Shown piece by piece: positions 16,938 through 25,477 of a stretch of DNA of 64,000 nucleotides; position 1 is the first letter of the stretch, and every line of letters starts with the position of its first letter. The notes beneath the pieces were generated by a model that was given only the letters and a program-made list of their open reading frames with translations, was not told the DNA's origin and searched no databases. A program made the translations under genes and the position numbers. This stretch comes from Parabacteroides sp. Marseille-P3160 (lineage in GTDB: Bacteria > Bacteroidota > Bacteroidia > Bacteroidales > Tannerellaceae), in the NCBI RefSeq assembly GCF_900162725.1, contig NZ_LT799418.1:4422895-4486894 (forward strand), given 5' to 3'.

Positions 16938-18746
16938 TTATTTATATTCCGCTTCTTTTTTCTTATAGTAATCCTGCATTACATAGAATGCCTTTTTCTT
17001 GATTCCCCAGCTTGATATAAGACCTTTACGATTAAAGAAGTCCTGGATACCGGGAAGTTGTCGGCGAGGAGACCTGAAATCAACCAAGATCCATGGCGAT
17101 AAACCCGATAATCCGTCGATCTTTTCCAACATTTCCAAATTACGTATATATAATTCCTCTTGATATTCCTCGGTCCATCTTTCTGTTTTATCCCCATGGA
17201 GACCTTGCAAAGCACTACCCCCGAATTCACTTATTATCACAGGCTTATCATAAGGTATTTCCCATTTCATCAGATGAGCTGCTTCATTAGATGCGCGATA
17301 CCAGCCAATGTATTGATTAAAGCTAATGACATCTACATATTCATTCATATTGTCCACAAGTTTATTCAAGTTATCCGGCGCTTTTGTAACTTCCATAGCC
17401 ATACTAATCAAACGTGTATTATCTTGCTGACGTGCATATTTCGATAAATCGCTCAGGAATTTATCACGTGCATCACTATGCGGTGTTTCATTTGCGATCG
17501 ACCATATAATAACAGCAGAACGGTTTTTATCCCGATAGATCATATCATGTAATTGTTTTTCTGCATTTTGATAAGTCGCAGGATTCTCCCACGATATTGT
17601 CCAATAAACGGGGATCTCCGACCAAACCATTAATCCCATTTTTTCGGCTTCACGAACCATTATTTCATTATGGGGATAGTGAGCAAGGCGTACATAATTA
17701 CATCCCATTTCCTTTGCCCAAGTCAAAAGGGTCTTAGCATCTTCTTTTGACCAAGCCCGTCCGCGTTCGTATGGAGCCTCTTCATGAATACTTATCCCGC
17801 GAAGAAATACATGCTTACCATTGAGAAGGATTTGTTTCCCTTTTGTCTCAATTCTACGAAAGCCTATCTGATCCTTGATTTCACTATTTTCCTCGTTGAT
17901 TACGATATCATACAGTTTAGGATTTTCAGGAGACCAATAGACTAATTTGGCTTTTGATTCGAAGGCAGCTCTGCCCTGGGCATCTGTTATCAGTTGTTGT
18001 TTTATCTTCAATTCGGGAATCTCGACAATGATCCCCTGGCCCGCTGTTTGAGCATTTAATTGTATCCAGCCTGAAATGGTATCTTTTGAACCTTTTTTCA
18101 ATTGTATCGAATAATCTTCAACATATAGATCCGGAACCTGAACGATCATTACATCACGTGTAATGCCTCCATAATTCCACCAGTCCATGTTCACCGTCGG
18201 TACATTATCTTTTGCCCGCTTGTTATCAACTTTTACCACGACAAAATTATCTCCGTTTTTGACCACATCCGTTATATCGAAATTGAATGGAGTATATCCA
18301 CCGATATGCTCCCCGACTTTCTTCCCGTTTACATAAACTTTTGCATCATAGTTGGCGGCTCCGAAATAAAGGATGTCTCTTTGTCCTGTTCTTTTCGTGT
18401 ATTTAAAGTCTTTTTTAAACCACACTGTTCCTTCATAGAAATACAATTGCCTGTCTCTTGTGTTCCAGTCTCCGGGAATATTCATCAAAGGTGATGTATC
18501 CAGGTTATATTCGACCAGATCGGAAGGAGATTTCGCCTTTTTATTTTCAAAAAAACCATTCTTTTCAAAAGGTTTCAAACGATAATCATAATAGCCGTTT
18601 TCCAGAGGGTCTACGACGTAGTTCCATTTCCCGTTAAGACTGATCGGCTGACGGGCATATATATTAGACACCAAAGGTATTTCTTTAGCATAAAGATTAC
18701 CTAATGTAAAAAGCAGGATAAATACAAAAAGAGTTCGTTTCATCAT
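16938..18746 (-). CDS. Glycoside hydrolase family 2, probable beta-glucuronidase
   Basis: A 602-residue GH2 enzyme with a signal peptide (1-20, ending LYA) and no lipobox, so probably periplasmic. Order: sugar-binding jelly roll (about 35-205), immunoglobulin-like domain (206-300), TIM barrel (301-600). The acid/base is E420 in WSIANE and the nucleophile E507 in IISEFGG. Near the C-terminus FNRKG supplies N572 and K574, the NxK pair that in beta-glucuronidases binds the substrate carboxylate, so a uronic acid at the non-reducing end is the best guess; a galacturonidase is the alternative. It is the last gene of PUL 1, 105 bases after the GH3 gene. Confidence 0.85.
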   Translation of the reverse strand: MMKRTLFVFILLFTLGNLYAKEIPLVSNIYARQPISLNGKWNYVVDPLENGYYDYRLKPFEKNGFFENKKAKSPSDLVEYNLDTSPLMNIPGDWNTRDRQLYFYEGTVWFKKDFKYTKRTGQRDILYFGAANYDAKVYVNGKKVGEHIGGYTPFNFDITDVVKNGDNFVVVKVDNKRAKDNVPTVNMDWWNYGGITRDVMIVQVPDLYVEDYSIQLKKGSKDTISGWIQLNAQTAGQGIIVEIPELKIKQQLITDAQGRAAFESKAKLVYWSPENPKLYDIVINEENSEIKDQIGFRRIETKGKQILLNGKHVFLRGISIHEEAPYERGRAWSKEDAKTLLTWAKEMGCNYVRLAHYPHNEIMVREAEKMGLMVWSEIPVYWTISWENPATYQNAEKQLHDMIYRDKNRSAVIIWSIANETPHSDARDKFLSDLSKYARQQDNTRLISMAMEVTKAPDNLNKLVDNMNEYVDVISFNQYIGWYRASNEAAHLMKWEIPYDKPVIISEFGGSALQGLHGDKTERWTEEYQEELYIRNLEMLEKIDGLSGLSPWILVDFRSPRRQLPGIQDFFNRKGLISSWGIKKKAFYVMQDYYKKKEAEYK

Positions 18747-18851
18747 ATCTATATCGTTTTAATGTTCTATTTTTTATTTACTGTGAAAAATGGAGCCTGA
18801 AGTTCCGGCAATGTACTATGAGTCTATAAATGTAACCGAAAATTCCCATCT

Positions 18852-21095
18852 TTATTTAACGGTAAATCTTCTTGTTAATAGATCGACACTATTACCACCA
18901 ACCATAACATCGAATTTCCCGGGTTCGACCACTTTTTTCATTTCATAATTCCAGAATGCTAATTTTTGTATCGGTAAGTCAAATGTTACAACCTGTTGCT
19001 CTCCCGGTTTCAAGGTGACTCTTTTAAAGTCTTTGAGCTCTTTCACAAGAGGTGCTATCGATGCCGCTATATCCGAAGTATATAGCTGAACCACTTCACA
19101 TCCTTCTCTTTTCCCCGTATTCTTTAAAGCAACACTCACCTGAAGTACCTCATCCTTAGATAAAATATCTTTAGATAAAGTCAGGTCAGAATATTCAAAG
19201 GTGGTATAAGAAAGTCCATAACCGAAATCAAAAAGGGCATCGAAACCGGCGTCCAGATAATAAGAAGTATTGCCTAAGGAAGATTGTTTAGCCTCCGAAG
19301 GAATATCATCCAATAATACTTCATTTTTCTTTGCAGGTCGCCCTATTTTTTCATGGCTATAATAAAGAGGTATTTGCCCCACATAGCGAGGAATAGTTAC
19401 AGGGAGTTTCCCGCTTGGATATGACTTGCCAAATAAAATACCGGCAAGAGCCGGCCCTCCCATTGTTCCAGGATGCCAGGCGTATAGCACAGCATCCGAC
19501 AGATCAAGCTCTTTAGCGATAGTCAGGGGCCGTCCTGCCATGATAACCGTTACAATCGGCTTTCCTGTTTTACTAAGTTCCGACAGTAATTCCGATTGCG
19601 CACCTACAAGATCCAACCCGGCAAGGGAATGGGCTTCTCCTGATAGAATAGATTCTTCTCCAACAAACAGAAGTATGACATCCGATTTGAGAGCAGCTTC
19701 TATGGCTTTCGGAAATTTGGTTTTGTCTTTATCCCTGCTAAAAGCGAGTGTCTGTTCATATATGAAATTTACATTTTTGCCGAATTGTTTCTTCAAGGCC
19801 TCCAGCGGAGTTTGGGTATATTCTTTTTCTCCGTCGAAGCACCATGTACCCATCTGATCATGAGGGGCATCAGCCAAAGGGCCGATTACGGCAACAGTCT
19901 TAATATCATTACCAAGAGGAAGAATATCCTGCTCGTTTTTCAAAAGGACGAAAGATTCTTCAGCGGCTTTCTTCGCGGCCTTTAAATGTTCAGCCGCATA
20001 TATTTTCCGTTCCGGCCGGAGATCCGTATAGGGATTGTCAAAAAGTCCGAGCTTATATTTTAATCTTAAAATATTCCTTACAGCGTTGTTAATCGTTTCT
20101 TCAGACACGGCTCCTTCTTTCACTAATTGTTCCAGATGGTCGATGAAACAACCGGAAACCATCTCTATTTCCAACCCTGCATTAGCCGCTTTTTTTGCCG
20201 CCTCTTTCTTATCTTCACAGAAACCTTGGGTAACCATAATACTGACTGATGCCCAGTCGGAGACGACTACCCCATCGAACTTCCATTCTTTCCGCAGCAG
20301 ATCCGTTAATAAAAATTTGCTTGCACTGGGCGGTATCCCGTTATTAGAATTGAAAGAAGTCATAATCGTGGCGCACCCGGCTTCTTGAATCGACCGTTCG
20401 AAAGGAGGTAAATAAACATTACGCAACTGCCTTTCGGGTATATTGGAGATATTATAATCGCGTCCGCCTTCCACCGCGCCGTATCCTATAAAATGTTTGG
20501 CACAAGCAGCAATAGATGACGGATCCGACAAATCTTTACCCTGAAAACCTTTAACCATAGCCACAGCCATGACCTCGGACAAATAAGTATCTTCCCCGAA
20601 ACTTTCGGCAATACGTCCCCAGCGGGGATCGCGGGAGATATCCATCATAGGAGCAAAAGTCCAGCGGATGCCATTCTCCGATGCTTCAACCGCAGCAACA
20701 CGAGCCCCTTCTTCCACTATTTCCGGATTAAAAGAAGCTGCTTGTCCTAACGGGATCGGGAAAATTGTTTTGAATCCATGTATGACATCTCTTGCAAAAA
20801 GAAGGGGAATACCCAATTGGGAACTATCCACAGCTGCTTTTTGCAGCTGATTCAGGAGAACCGGATCTTCAGCATTTAAAATAGAACCGACCTCTCCGTT
20901 CCTGATTTGCTGATAAAGTTTTCCATCCGGTTTACGTGCATTTACCTGATTCATCTGTCCGATTTTCTGACGCAAAGTCATCTTCGACAGCATCTTCTCG
21001 ATCCGGTTCTCCAAATTGTCTTGAGCAGAAAGATAACCAAACATCCCACAAAACACGAATAGACTGCAAATCCTTAAAGACAATCTTTTCATCAT
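18852..21095 (-). CDS. Glycoside hydrolase family 3, BglX-like beta-glucosidase/xylosidase
   Basis: A 747-residue GH3 protein with a signal peptide (about 1-24, YLSAQ) and no lipobox, so periplasmic. The N-terminal barrel has DVIHGFKTIFPIPLG, the paired K200-H201, and the nucleophile D280 in VVVSDWAS. The alpha/beta sandwich (AVIGPLADAPHDQMGTW, GEESILSGEAHSL) and the fibronectin type III-like C-terminus (VQLYTSDIAASIAPLVKELKDF) complete the BglX layout. It removes single beta-linked glucose or xylose units from oligosaccharides. It starts 6 bases before the end of the preceding gene region's stop, that is, tightly packed behind the GH-A-like gene, so the two are co-transcribed. Confidence 0.9.
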   Translation of the reverse strand: MMKRLSLRICSLFVFCGMFGYLSAQDNLENRIEKMLSKMTLRQKIGQMNQVNARKPDGKLYQQIRNGEVGSILNAEDPVLLNQLQKAAVDSSQLGIPLLFARDVIHGFKTIFPIPLGQAASFNPEIVEEGARVAAVEASENGIRWTFAPMMDISRDPRWGRIAESFGEDTYLSEVMAVAMVKGFQGKDLSDPSSIAACAKHFIGYGAVEGGRDYNISNIPERQLRNVYLPPFERSIQEAGCATIMTSFNSNNGIPPSASKFLLTDLLRKEWKFDGVVVSDWASVSIMVTQGFCEDKKEAAKKAANAGLEIEMVSGCFIDHLEQLVKEGAVSEETINNAVRNILRLKYKLGLFDNPYTDLRPERKIYAAEHLKAAKKAAEESFVLLKNEQDILPLGNDIKTVAVIGPLADAPHDQMGTWCFDGEKEYTQTPLEALKKQFGKNVNFIYEQTLAFSRDKDKTKFPKAIEAALKSDVILLFVGEESILSGEAHSLAGLDLVGAQSELLSELSKTGKPIVTVIMAGRPLTIAKELDLSDAVLYAWHPGTMGGPALAGILFGKSYPSGKLPVTIPRYVGQIPLYYSHEKIGRPAKKNEVLLDDIPSEAKQSSLGNTSYYLDAGFDALFDFGYGLSYTTFEYSDLTLSKDILSKDEVLQVSVALKNTGKREGCEVVQLYTSDIAASIAPLVKELKDFKRVTLKPGEQQVVTFDLPIQKLAFWNYEMKKVVEPGKFDVMVGGNSVDLLTRRFTVK

Positions 21096-21101
21096 ATACT
21101 A

Positions 21102-22517
21102 TTATTTATCAAAATACTTAATCAAGTTATAAGTATTCCTATTTATCTGTTTCATCTGTTCCAGTAAATCTGAATAGGGCTTATAATACCTGTCGACCAC
21201 CCCTTTATTCGAATCCCTGTTTGACGGATCGGTTGTCAGATCATCCGGATCGTTATCCATATATTTAAACCAATGCCAACCAACACAATTCTTATTTTCA
21301 ATAAGTCCTAAAGTGAAATTTTGATAAAAAAGACCTCGGTCGTATTGTGTATGGACCAGCCATCCGGCCCCGGTATTATTCGGTAAATCAGAGTCTTCCG
21401 CTTTTGTATACCATTCTGTGATAATAAACGGTTTATTAGCCCATTCCCCCCAATGGTCCAGTAATTCCTGGTCCGGTTCCCATTTACGATAGTGATTGAT
21501 AGATACAATATCCATATATTTCCCTGCTACTTCGAAAATAGCAGGATTAGTCAACTCCTGTTTTCTTTTATCTTGATTGAACCGGCATCCCAGATACAAA
21601 TGGTTAGGGTCCGCCTTTCTAAGAGCACCCGTAACTTTCTTCATATAAGTTTCAAAATAGAAAGCCGTAAAGGCTGCTCTGTCGTCATCATTTATTTCTT
21701 CAACAGAAGCATTTCTTCCTTTACGTTCGTCAAACCATTTCCTGGCTGCTATATACCCTTGTTCTTTCTTTCCTAATTTTGCCAGGTGTCTATCCAAAGC
21801 ATCAAAGACCCAAGGCAATTCATTATCGGTAAAGTAACCTAACAAATACTTATCATTTTTATATTTAGAGACGGGTTCAATGGTCTGTTCCACATACGCA
21901 TCAAATTCTTTGTCAAAGACCATTACCAAGTCGAACCGATAGCCCTGCCAACCGGCTTCTTCATATTTACCTTTAAATTTCTTTAAATGCTCTTTTTTAT
22001 AAGCGCCCATTGGTGAGACGATTATAGTATAGACCAACGGTTTTTCCACCCGGCGTACCATATCGACATTGGTCCACGCTCCTGTTCCATTAAACCCACA
22101 ACCTTCCAACAAACCGCTTTCCGTATTCACCCAATTCTCCATAGTACCAAACTTATCGTCGAAAGCTTTTTTTTGTTTTTCTGATTTACCCGGATTAAAC
22201 GCGACGACTGCTTTATGTATAAAAGGATAACCTTCAGGATCTATTATCCACCAGCGTCCATCCACTTTCTCTGTGCGGAAGAATCCCGTAGCATCTTTTC
22301 GCCACTCCTTCCATCCTCCATATCCGGAAGTATGCGGCTCTTTCTCCTGTTTAAATCCAGCTAATCCATCGATAGTCCGAACCGGATATTTTTGCCAAAC
22401 AGTATCTTTGTTATCCCTGCGGGATTCCACGAACAACGCCGGACGTTCTAATTTGGTTTGACAAGAAATAAAGATTCCCACGATCAGAAAACAGACGGTC
22501 CTGACTAAATATTTCAT
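21102..22517 (-). CDS. Clan GH-A-like glycoside hydrolase lipoprotein, family uncertain
   Basis: A 471-residue lipoprotein: hydrophobic start then FISC with C19. The residues after the cysteine (QTKLERP) lack a clear acidic surface-export signal, so it may face the periplasm. The opening GFFRTEKVDGRWWIIDPEG is typical of agarase-like and related clan GH-A enzymes, which are often auto-named beta-agarase. Likely catalytic residues are E233 in YFTDNELPW and E368 in IITEWYT. I cannot assign a CAZy family; GH50, GH5-like or an unclassified family are options. Nothing else in the locus suggests agarose. It lies 6 bases upstream of the GH3 gene and 196 bases after GH10, with a palindromic element between. 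Confidence 0.65.
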   Translation of the reverse strand: MKYLVRTVCFLIVGIFISCQTKLERPALFVESRRDNKDTVWQKYPVRTIDGLAGFKQEKEPHTSGYGGWKEWRKDATGFFRTEKVDGRWWIIDPEGYPFIHKAVVAFNPGKSEKQKKAFDDKFGTMENWVNTESGLLEGCGFNGTGAWTNVDMVRRVEKPLVYTIIVSPMGAYKKEHLKKFKGKYEEAGWQGYRFDLVMVFDKEFDAYVEQTIEPVSKYKNDKYLLGYFTDNELPWVFDALDRHLAKLGKKEQGYIAARKWFDERKGRNASVEEINDDDRAAFTAFYFETYMKKVTGALRKADPNHLYLGCRFNQDKRKQELTNPAIFEVAGKYMDIVSINHYRKWEPDQELLDHWGEWANKPFIITEWYTKAEDSDLPNNTGAGWLVHTQYDRGLFYQNFTLGLIENKNCVGWHWFKYMDNDPDDLTTDPSNRDSNKGVVDRYYKPYSDLLEQMKQINRNTYNLIKYFDK

Positions 22518-22555
22518 GCTGTTATTTAATTAAAAGATTCAAAAAAAGAAAATAA

Positions 22556-22702
22556 GGGCGTGTCAAAAGCCATTCGCTTATTGACTGAAAAATGATAACT
22601 ATGAATGAACGCAGTCATAGTTATGAATCCATTCGTTCATAGTTATGACTGCGCGCAGTCATAACTATGAATTTTTTACAGCATTTCCTTGTGACACACC
22701 CC
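22556..22702 (-). terminator. Extended palindromic element with terminator-like outer stem
   Basis: The outer arms 22556-22569 (GGGCGTGTCAAAAG) and 22688-22701 pair at 12 of 14 positions; read on the minus strand the structure is followed by TTATTTTCTTTTTTTG, so it can end or attenuate transcription after GH10. Inside are four copies of the word TCATAGTTAT in mixed orientation: a perfect 10-bp stem (22595-22604 with 22615-22624) and a perfect 36-bp palindrome (22636-22671) followed by six T on the plus strand. This fills the 196-base gap between GH10 and the GH-A-like gene. The inner part is far larger than any terminator needs. Confidence 0.65.
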
Positions 22703-22713
22703 ATTTTCACTAT

Positions 22714-23775
22714 CTATTTGTAAACTCCTTGCAAAATACCCTCATAAGCCGGCTTTCTTTCAAAATTATTGTTGAAAGGCAGAGCCCAATCCGGATTATT
22801 ACTTAACCAAGAACTTGGATCATGAACTCCCCACATGGTCACGCCGAATTGTTGATCCTGAGGAATATCCATCATCGCTTTCATCACAGCCCTATAACTG
22901 TCTTTTTGTTTAAGAGCCAGGTCGGTTGTAAATGTTATATTCTTTTTTTCGGGATTGACGGCGACATCTAATTCAGATACATGTACCTTCAGTTTAGTAA
23001 TTGCAGCAGCCGTTATGGCATAACGAAGATCGTCTACCGAACGGTTTATATTCGTATGCATTTGTAATCCTATTCCATGTATAGGCACACCCTTTTTAGC
23101 CAGGCTGTCAGCGATATAATTCACGGCATATCTCCGCGTATCACTATATTCATGCCCGTAATCATTATAAAAAAGTAGTGCATCAGGATCAGCTTCATGG
23201 GCATACCGAAAAGCCAATTCAATATATTCGGGACCGATTTTTTGCAACCAAATACAATCACGAAGTTCACCTTGGTCATCTATTATCTCGTTAACGACAT
23301 CCCATGAGGTAACTTTACCCTTATATCGTCCGACAACATCCTGAATATACTCTTTCATGATTGTTTTCCATTCTTCAGTATTACCTGAAAAGTCCGAGAT
23401 CCAGCCAGGAGTATGTTTATACCAAATCAAGGTATGGCCATGCACACGCATATTATTTTCCTGGGCAAAGTTCACCAGATAATCAGCGTCTTCAAAGTTA
23501 TATTGTCTGCGTCCTTCGCTTATTGTATTCATTTTCATTGCATTTTCAGCCGTAACACTGCTCATCTCTTTTATAACGGCGTTGCGGTATTCCGAATTAT
23601 TTTTTAATGTGTTTACATTAATAGCAGCTCCGATAGGATAAGGCGCCTGACGCAAATTCTCTATATGAGCCGTTGGAGGTTCAATAATACCGTTGTCCGA
23701 ATTAAATTCCTCTTTGTCACAAGAAGAGAAAATAAATACCCAAAAGAACGGTATATAGATGAATATTTTATCCAT
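22714..23775 (-). CDS. Glycoside hydrolase family 10 endo-beta-xylanase-like lipoprotein
   Basis: A 353-residue single-domain GH10 enzyme. Lipobox FSSC with C19 is followed by DKEEFNSD, an acidic stretch like the Bacteroidetes surface-export signal, so it probably sits on the cell surface. The barrel shows HGHTLIWYKHTPGW (112-125), the acid/base E163 in WDVVNE, and the nucleophile E268 in VHVSELD. GH10 enzymes cut beta-1,4-xylan internally; some act on xylosides of plant metabolites instead. No carbohydrate-binding module is inserted. It follows susD by 21 bases in PUL 1 and supplies the only endo-acting activity I recognise there. Confidence 0.92.
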   Translation of the reverse strand: MDKIFIYIPFFWVFIFSSCDKEEFNSDNGIIEPPTAHIENLRQAPYPIGAAINVNTLKNNSEYRNAVIKEMSSVTAENAMKMNTISEGRRQYNFEDADYLVNFAQENNMRVHGHTLIWYKHTPGWISDFSGNTEEWKTIMKEYIQDVVGRYKGKVTSWDVVNEIIDDQGELRDCIWLQKIGPEYIELAFRYAHEADPDALLFYNDYGHEYSDTRRYAVNYIADSLAKKGVPIHGIGLQMHTNINRSVDDLRYAITAAAITKLKVHVSELDVAVNPEKKNITFTTDLALKQKDSYRAVMKAMMDIPQDQQFGVTMWGVHDPSSWLSNNPDWALPFNNNFERKPAYEGILQGVYK

Positions 23776-23796
23776 AAATTATCTCTTGTTGAATAA

Positions 23797-25455
23797 TTAA
23801 TTATATCCGGGATTTTGCTCCATCTTTTTACCTGTATTAGCTTCGATTACTATCTGCGGGAAAGGTAACAACACATGGTAGTCTTGTATACCGGCTACGC
23901 CATTTCTTTCTCCGGAAGCAATATGATTATATTTACGGGTACGCTCGATAAGTTTACCCGTACGGAGAAGGGTTTCACGACGATTCTCTTCAGTTACCAG
24001 TTCGCGGGCTCTTTCGTCAAGAATATAATCAAGCGTAACTTGATTTGCACTGATTGGAGTCGCATTCGAACGCTTTCTTATTTCGTTGATATAGAATGCA
24101 GCCCCATCCGCTTCACTATTCTTGCCTTGCACATGCAACGCTTCGGCAAGCAACAGGTACGTATCAGCCAACCTTAAATAGGTTTGATCTGCAAAAGAAT
24201 AAGACTCTCCGTAGCGGGCAGGATCGTTAAAAGTCCAATCCCACTTACGGGTACTTGCCCATTTGTGATTATTGGTTGTCATTTTCGATTTATCCATATC
24301 GCACAGGATCGTTTCTCCATTTCTGGTTACGTATGATTTACGGATAGCATATTCGCTGAACCGGTCATCTTTATCTTCATAAATCGAAAACACCCATGCA
24401 GTAATTGCTGCACGCCCGATGCCACGCCCTCCATATTCCGGAGAGTAAGCGACATTCAAATTATTGTATGCGGAGACCCATGTGCGCCTCATCGTATTCG
24501 AATATCGACCGAGCAAATTATCTACTTCGGAATTCGGAAATACCCAGAGAGCTTCCGTATTTCCCTCGGTTGGCAAAATATTACCATCATAGAACTGATC
24601 CATAAACGGACAACCCGGTTCGTTTTTTTTCACTCCGTAACGCTCTGTGATCAACTTATAATTAGGATTATCTATAACAGCTCTTGCCTTTATCTCGGCC
24701 TGGGCAGGTTTATTTTGCCATAAATAGAGTTCGGCCAAATAATGCTGTGCAATAACTCTTGACAAACGTGTAACATCTTTGGAATTATCAGGCAACCATT
24801 CTTCGGCAAACAACAAATCTTCCTCGATCAGTTCTTGTATCTCTTCTACAGAATTTCTTTCCCAATCGTCACGATAGTTTTCTCCTGTAATTTCATCTAC
24901 GCTTTTTGGAACAGATCCGAACGTCATTATCAGATGACGGTATGCCCAAGCTCTTATCAGTTTGGCATGAGCAATTATCTCATTCTTGTTCGCTTCATCC
25001 ATTTCGGGAGTTCCTCCCATCCAGTCCAAATCCGGCTCAGCAGCCCTGGAGATAATTAAATTAGCAGAATTGATGCATCTATACAAAATAAGAAATATAC
25101 CCGGACGCCCACTTGGATCGGTCACATCTCCATTCAGGAATTGCATTGTTGAATTAAGATCCGCCGTTGTATATTGATTCAAACCTCTAATCCAGGATAG
25201 TTCCGTGTTAGCCCAACCGATATCGGTGCCTATTTTCCATATAACTCCCAACTCGGCCGATTGTATAGGCTCCCGACGTTCATTCCGCGGAAAATGCAGC
25301 AAAGCGTATTTTGCTGATAGAAAACCGTTGTAATCGTTAAATAAATTATCCGCATAGGTTTCATCCTTCGCTTTTTCCTCCAGGAAACTGTCACTACAGT
25401 TTGTATATGAAATTAAAAGGAATGCCAGTAATATTATGTTGGTTATCTTTTTCAT
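23797..25455 (-). CDS. RagB/SusD-family surface glycan-binding lipoprotein (PUL 1)
   Basis: A 552-residue lipoprotein with C20 in SYTNC, followed by SDSFLEEKAKDE, an acidic surface-export context. The N-terminal DSFLEEK segment, the helical TPR-like region (KLIRAWAYRHLIMTFGSVP, LAELYLWQNKPAQAEIKARAVIDNPNY) and the C-terminal LDYILDERARELVTEENRRETLLRTGKL block define SusD. It forms the lid on the SusC barrel and captures glycan at the surface. It lies 22 bases downstream of susC and is co-transcribed with it. Confidence 0.95.
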   Translation of the reverse strand: MKKITNIILLAFLLISYTNCSDSFLEEKAKDETYADNLFNDYNGFLSAKYALLHFPRNERREPIQSAELGVIWKIGTDIGWANTELSWIRGLNQYTTADLNSTMQFLNGDVTDPSGRPGIFLILYRCINSANLIISRAAEPDLDWMGGTPEMDEANKNEIIAHAKLIRAWAYRHLIMTFGSVPKSVDEITGENYRDDWERNSVEEIQELIEEDLLFAEEWLPDNSKDVTRLSRVIAQHYLAELYLWQNKPAQAEIKARAVIDNPNYKLITERYGVKKNEPGCPFMDQFYDGNILPTEGNTEALWVFPNSEVDNLLGRYSNTMRRTWVSAYNNLNVAYSPEYGGRGIGRAAITAWVFSIYEDKDDRFSEYAIRKSYVTRNGETILCDMDKSKMTTNNHKWASTRKWDWTFNDPARYGESYSFADQTYLRLADTYLLLAEALHVQGKNSEADGAAFYINEIRKRSNATPISANQVTLDYILDERARELVTEENRRETLLRTGKLIERTRKYNHIASGERNGVAGIQDYHVLLPFPQIVIEANTGKKMEQNPGYN

Positions 25456-25477
25456 ATTGATATTGTGTTTTTTAAGA

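Noticed and set aside
22595..22672. CRISPR-like repeat
   Set aside because: The words are too short and too close, alternate in orientation and have no spacers; no cas genes are present.
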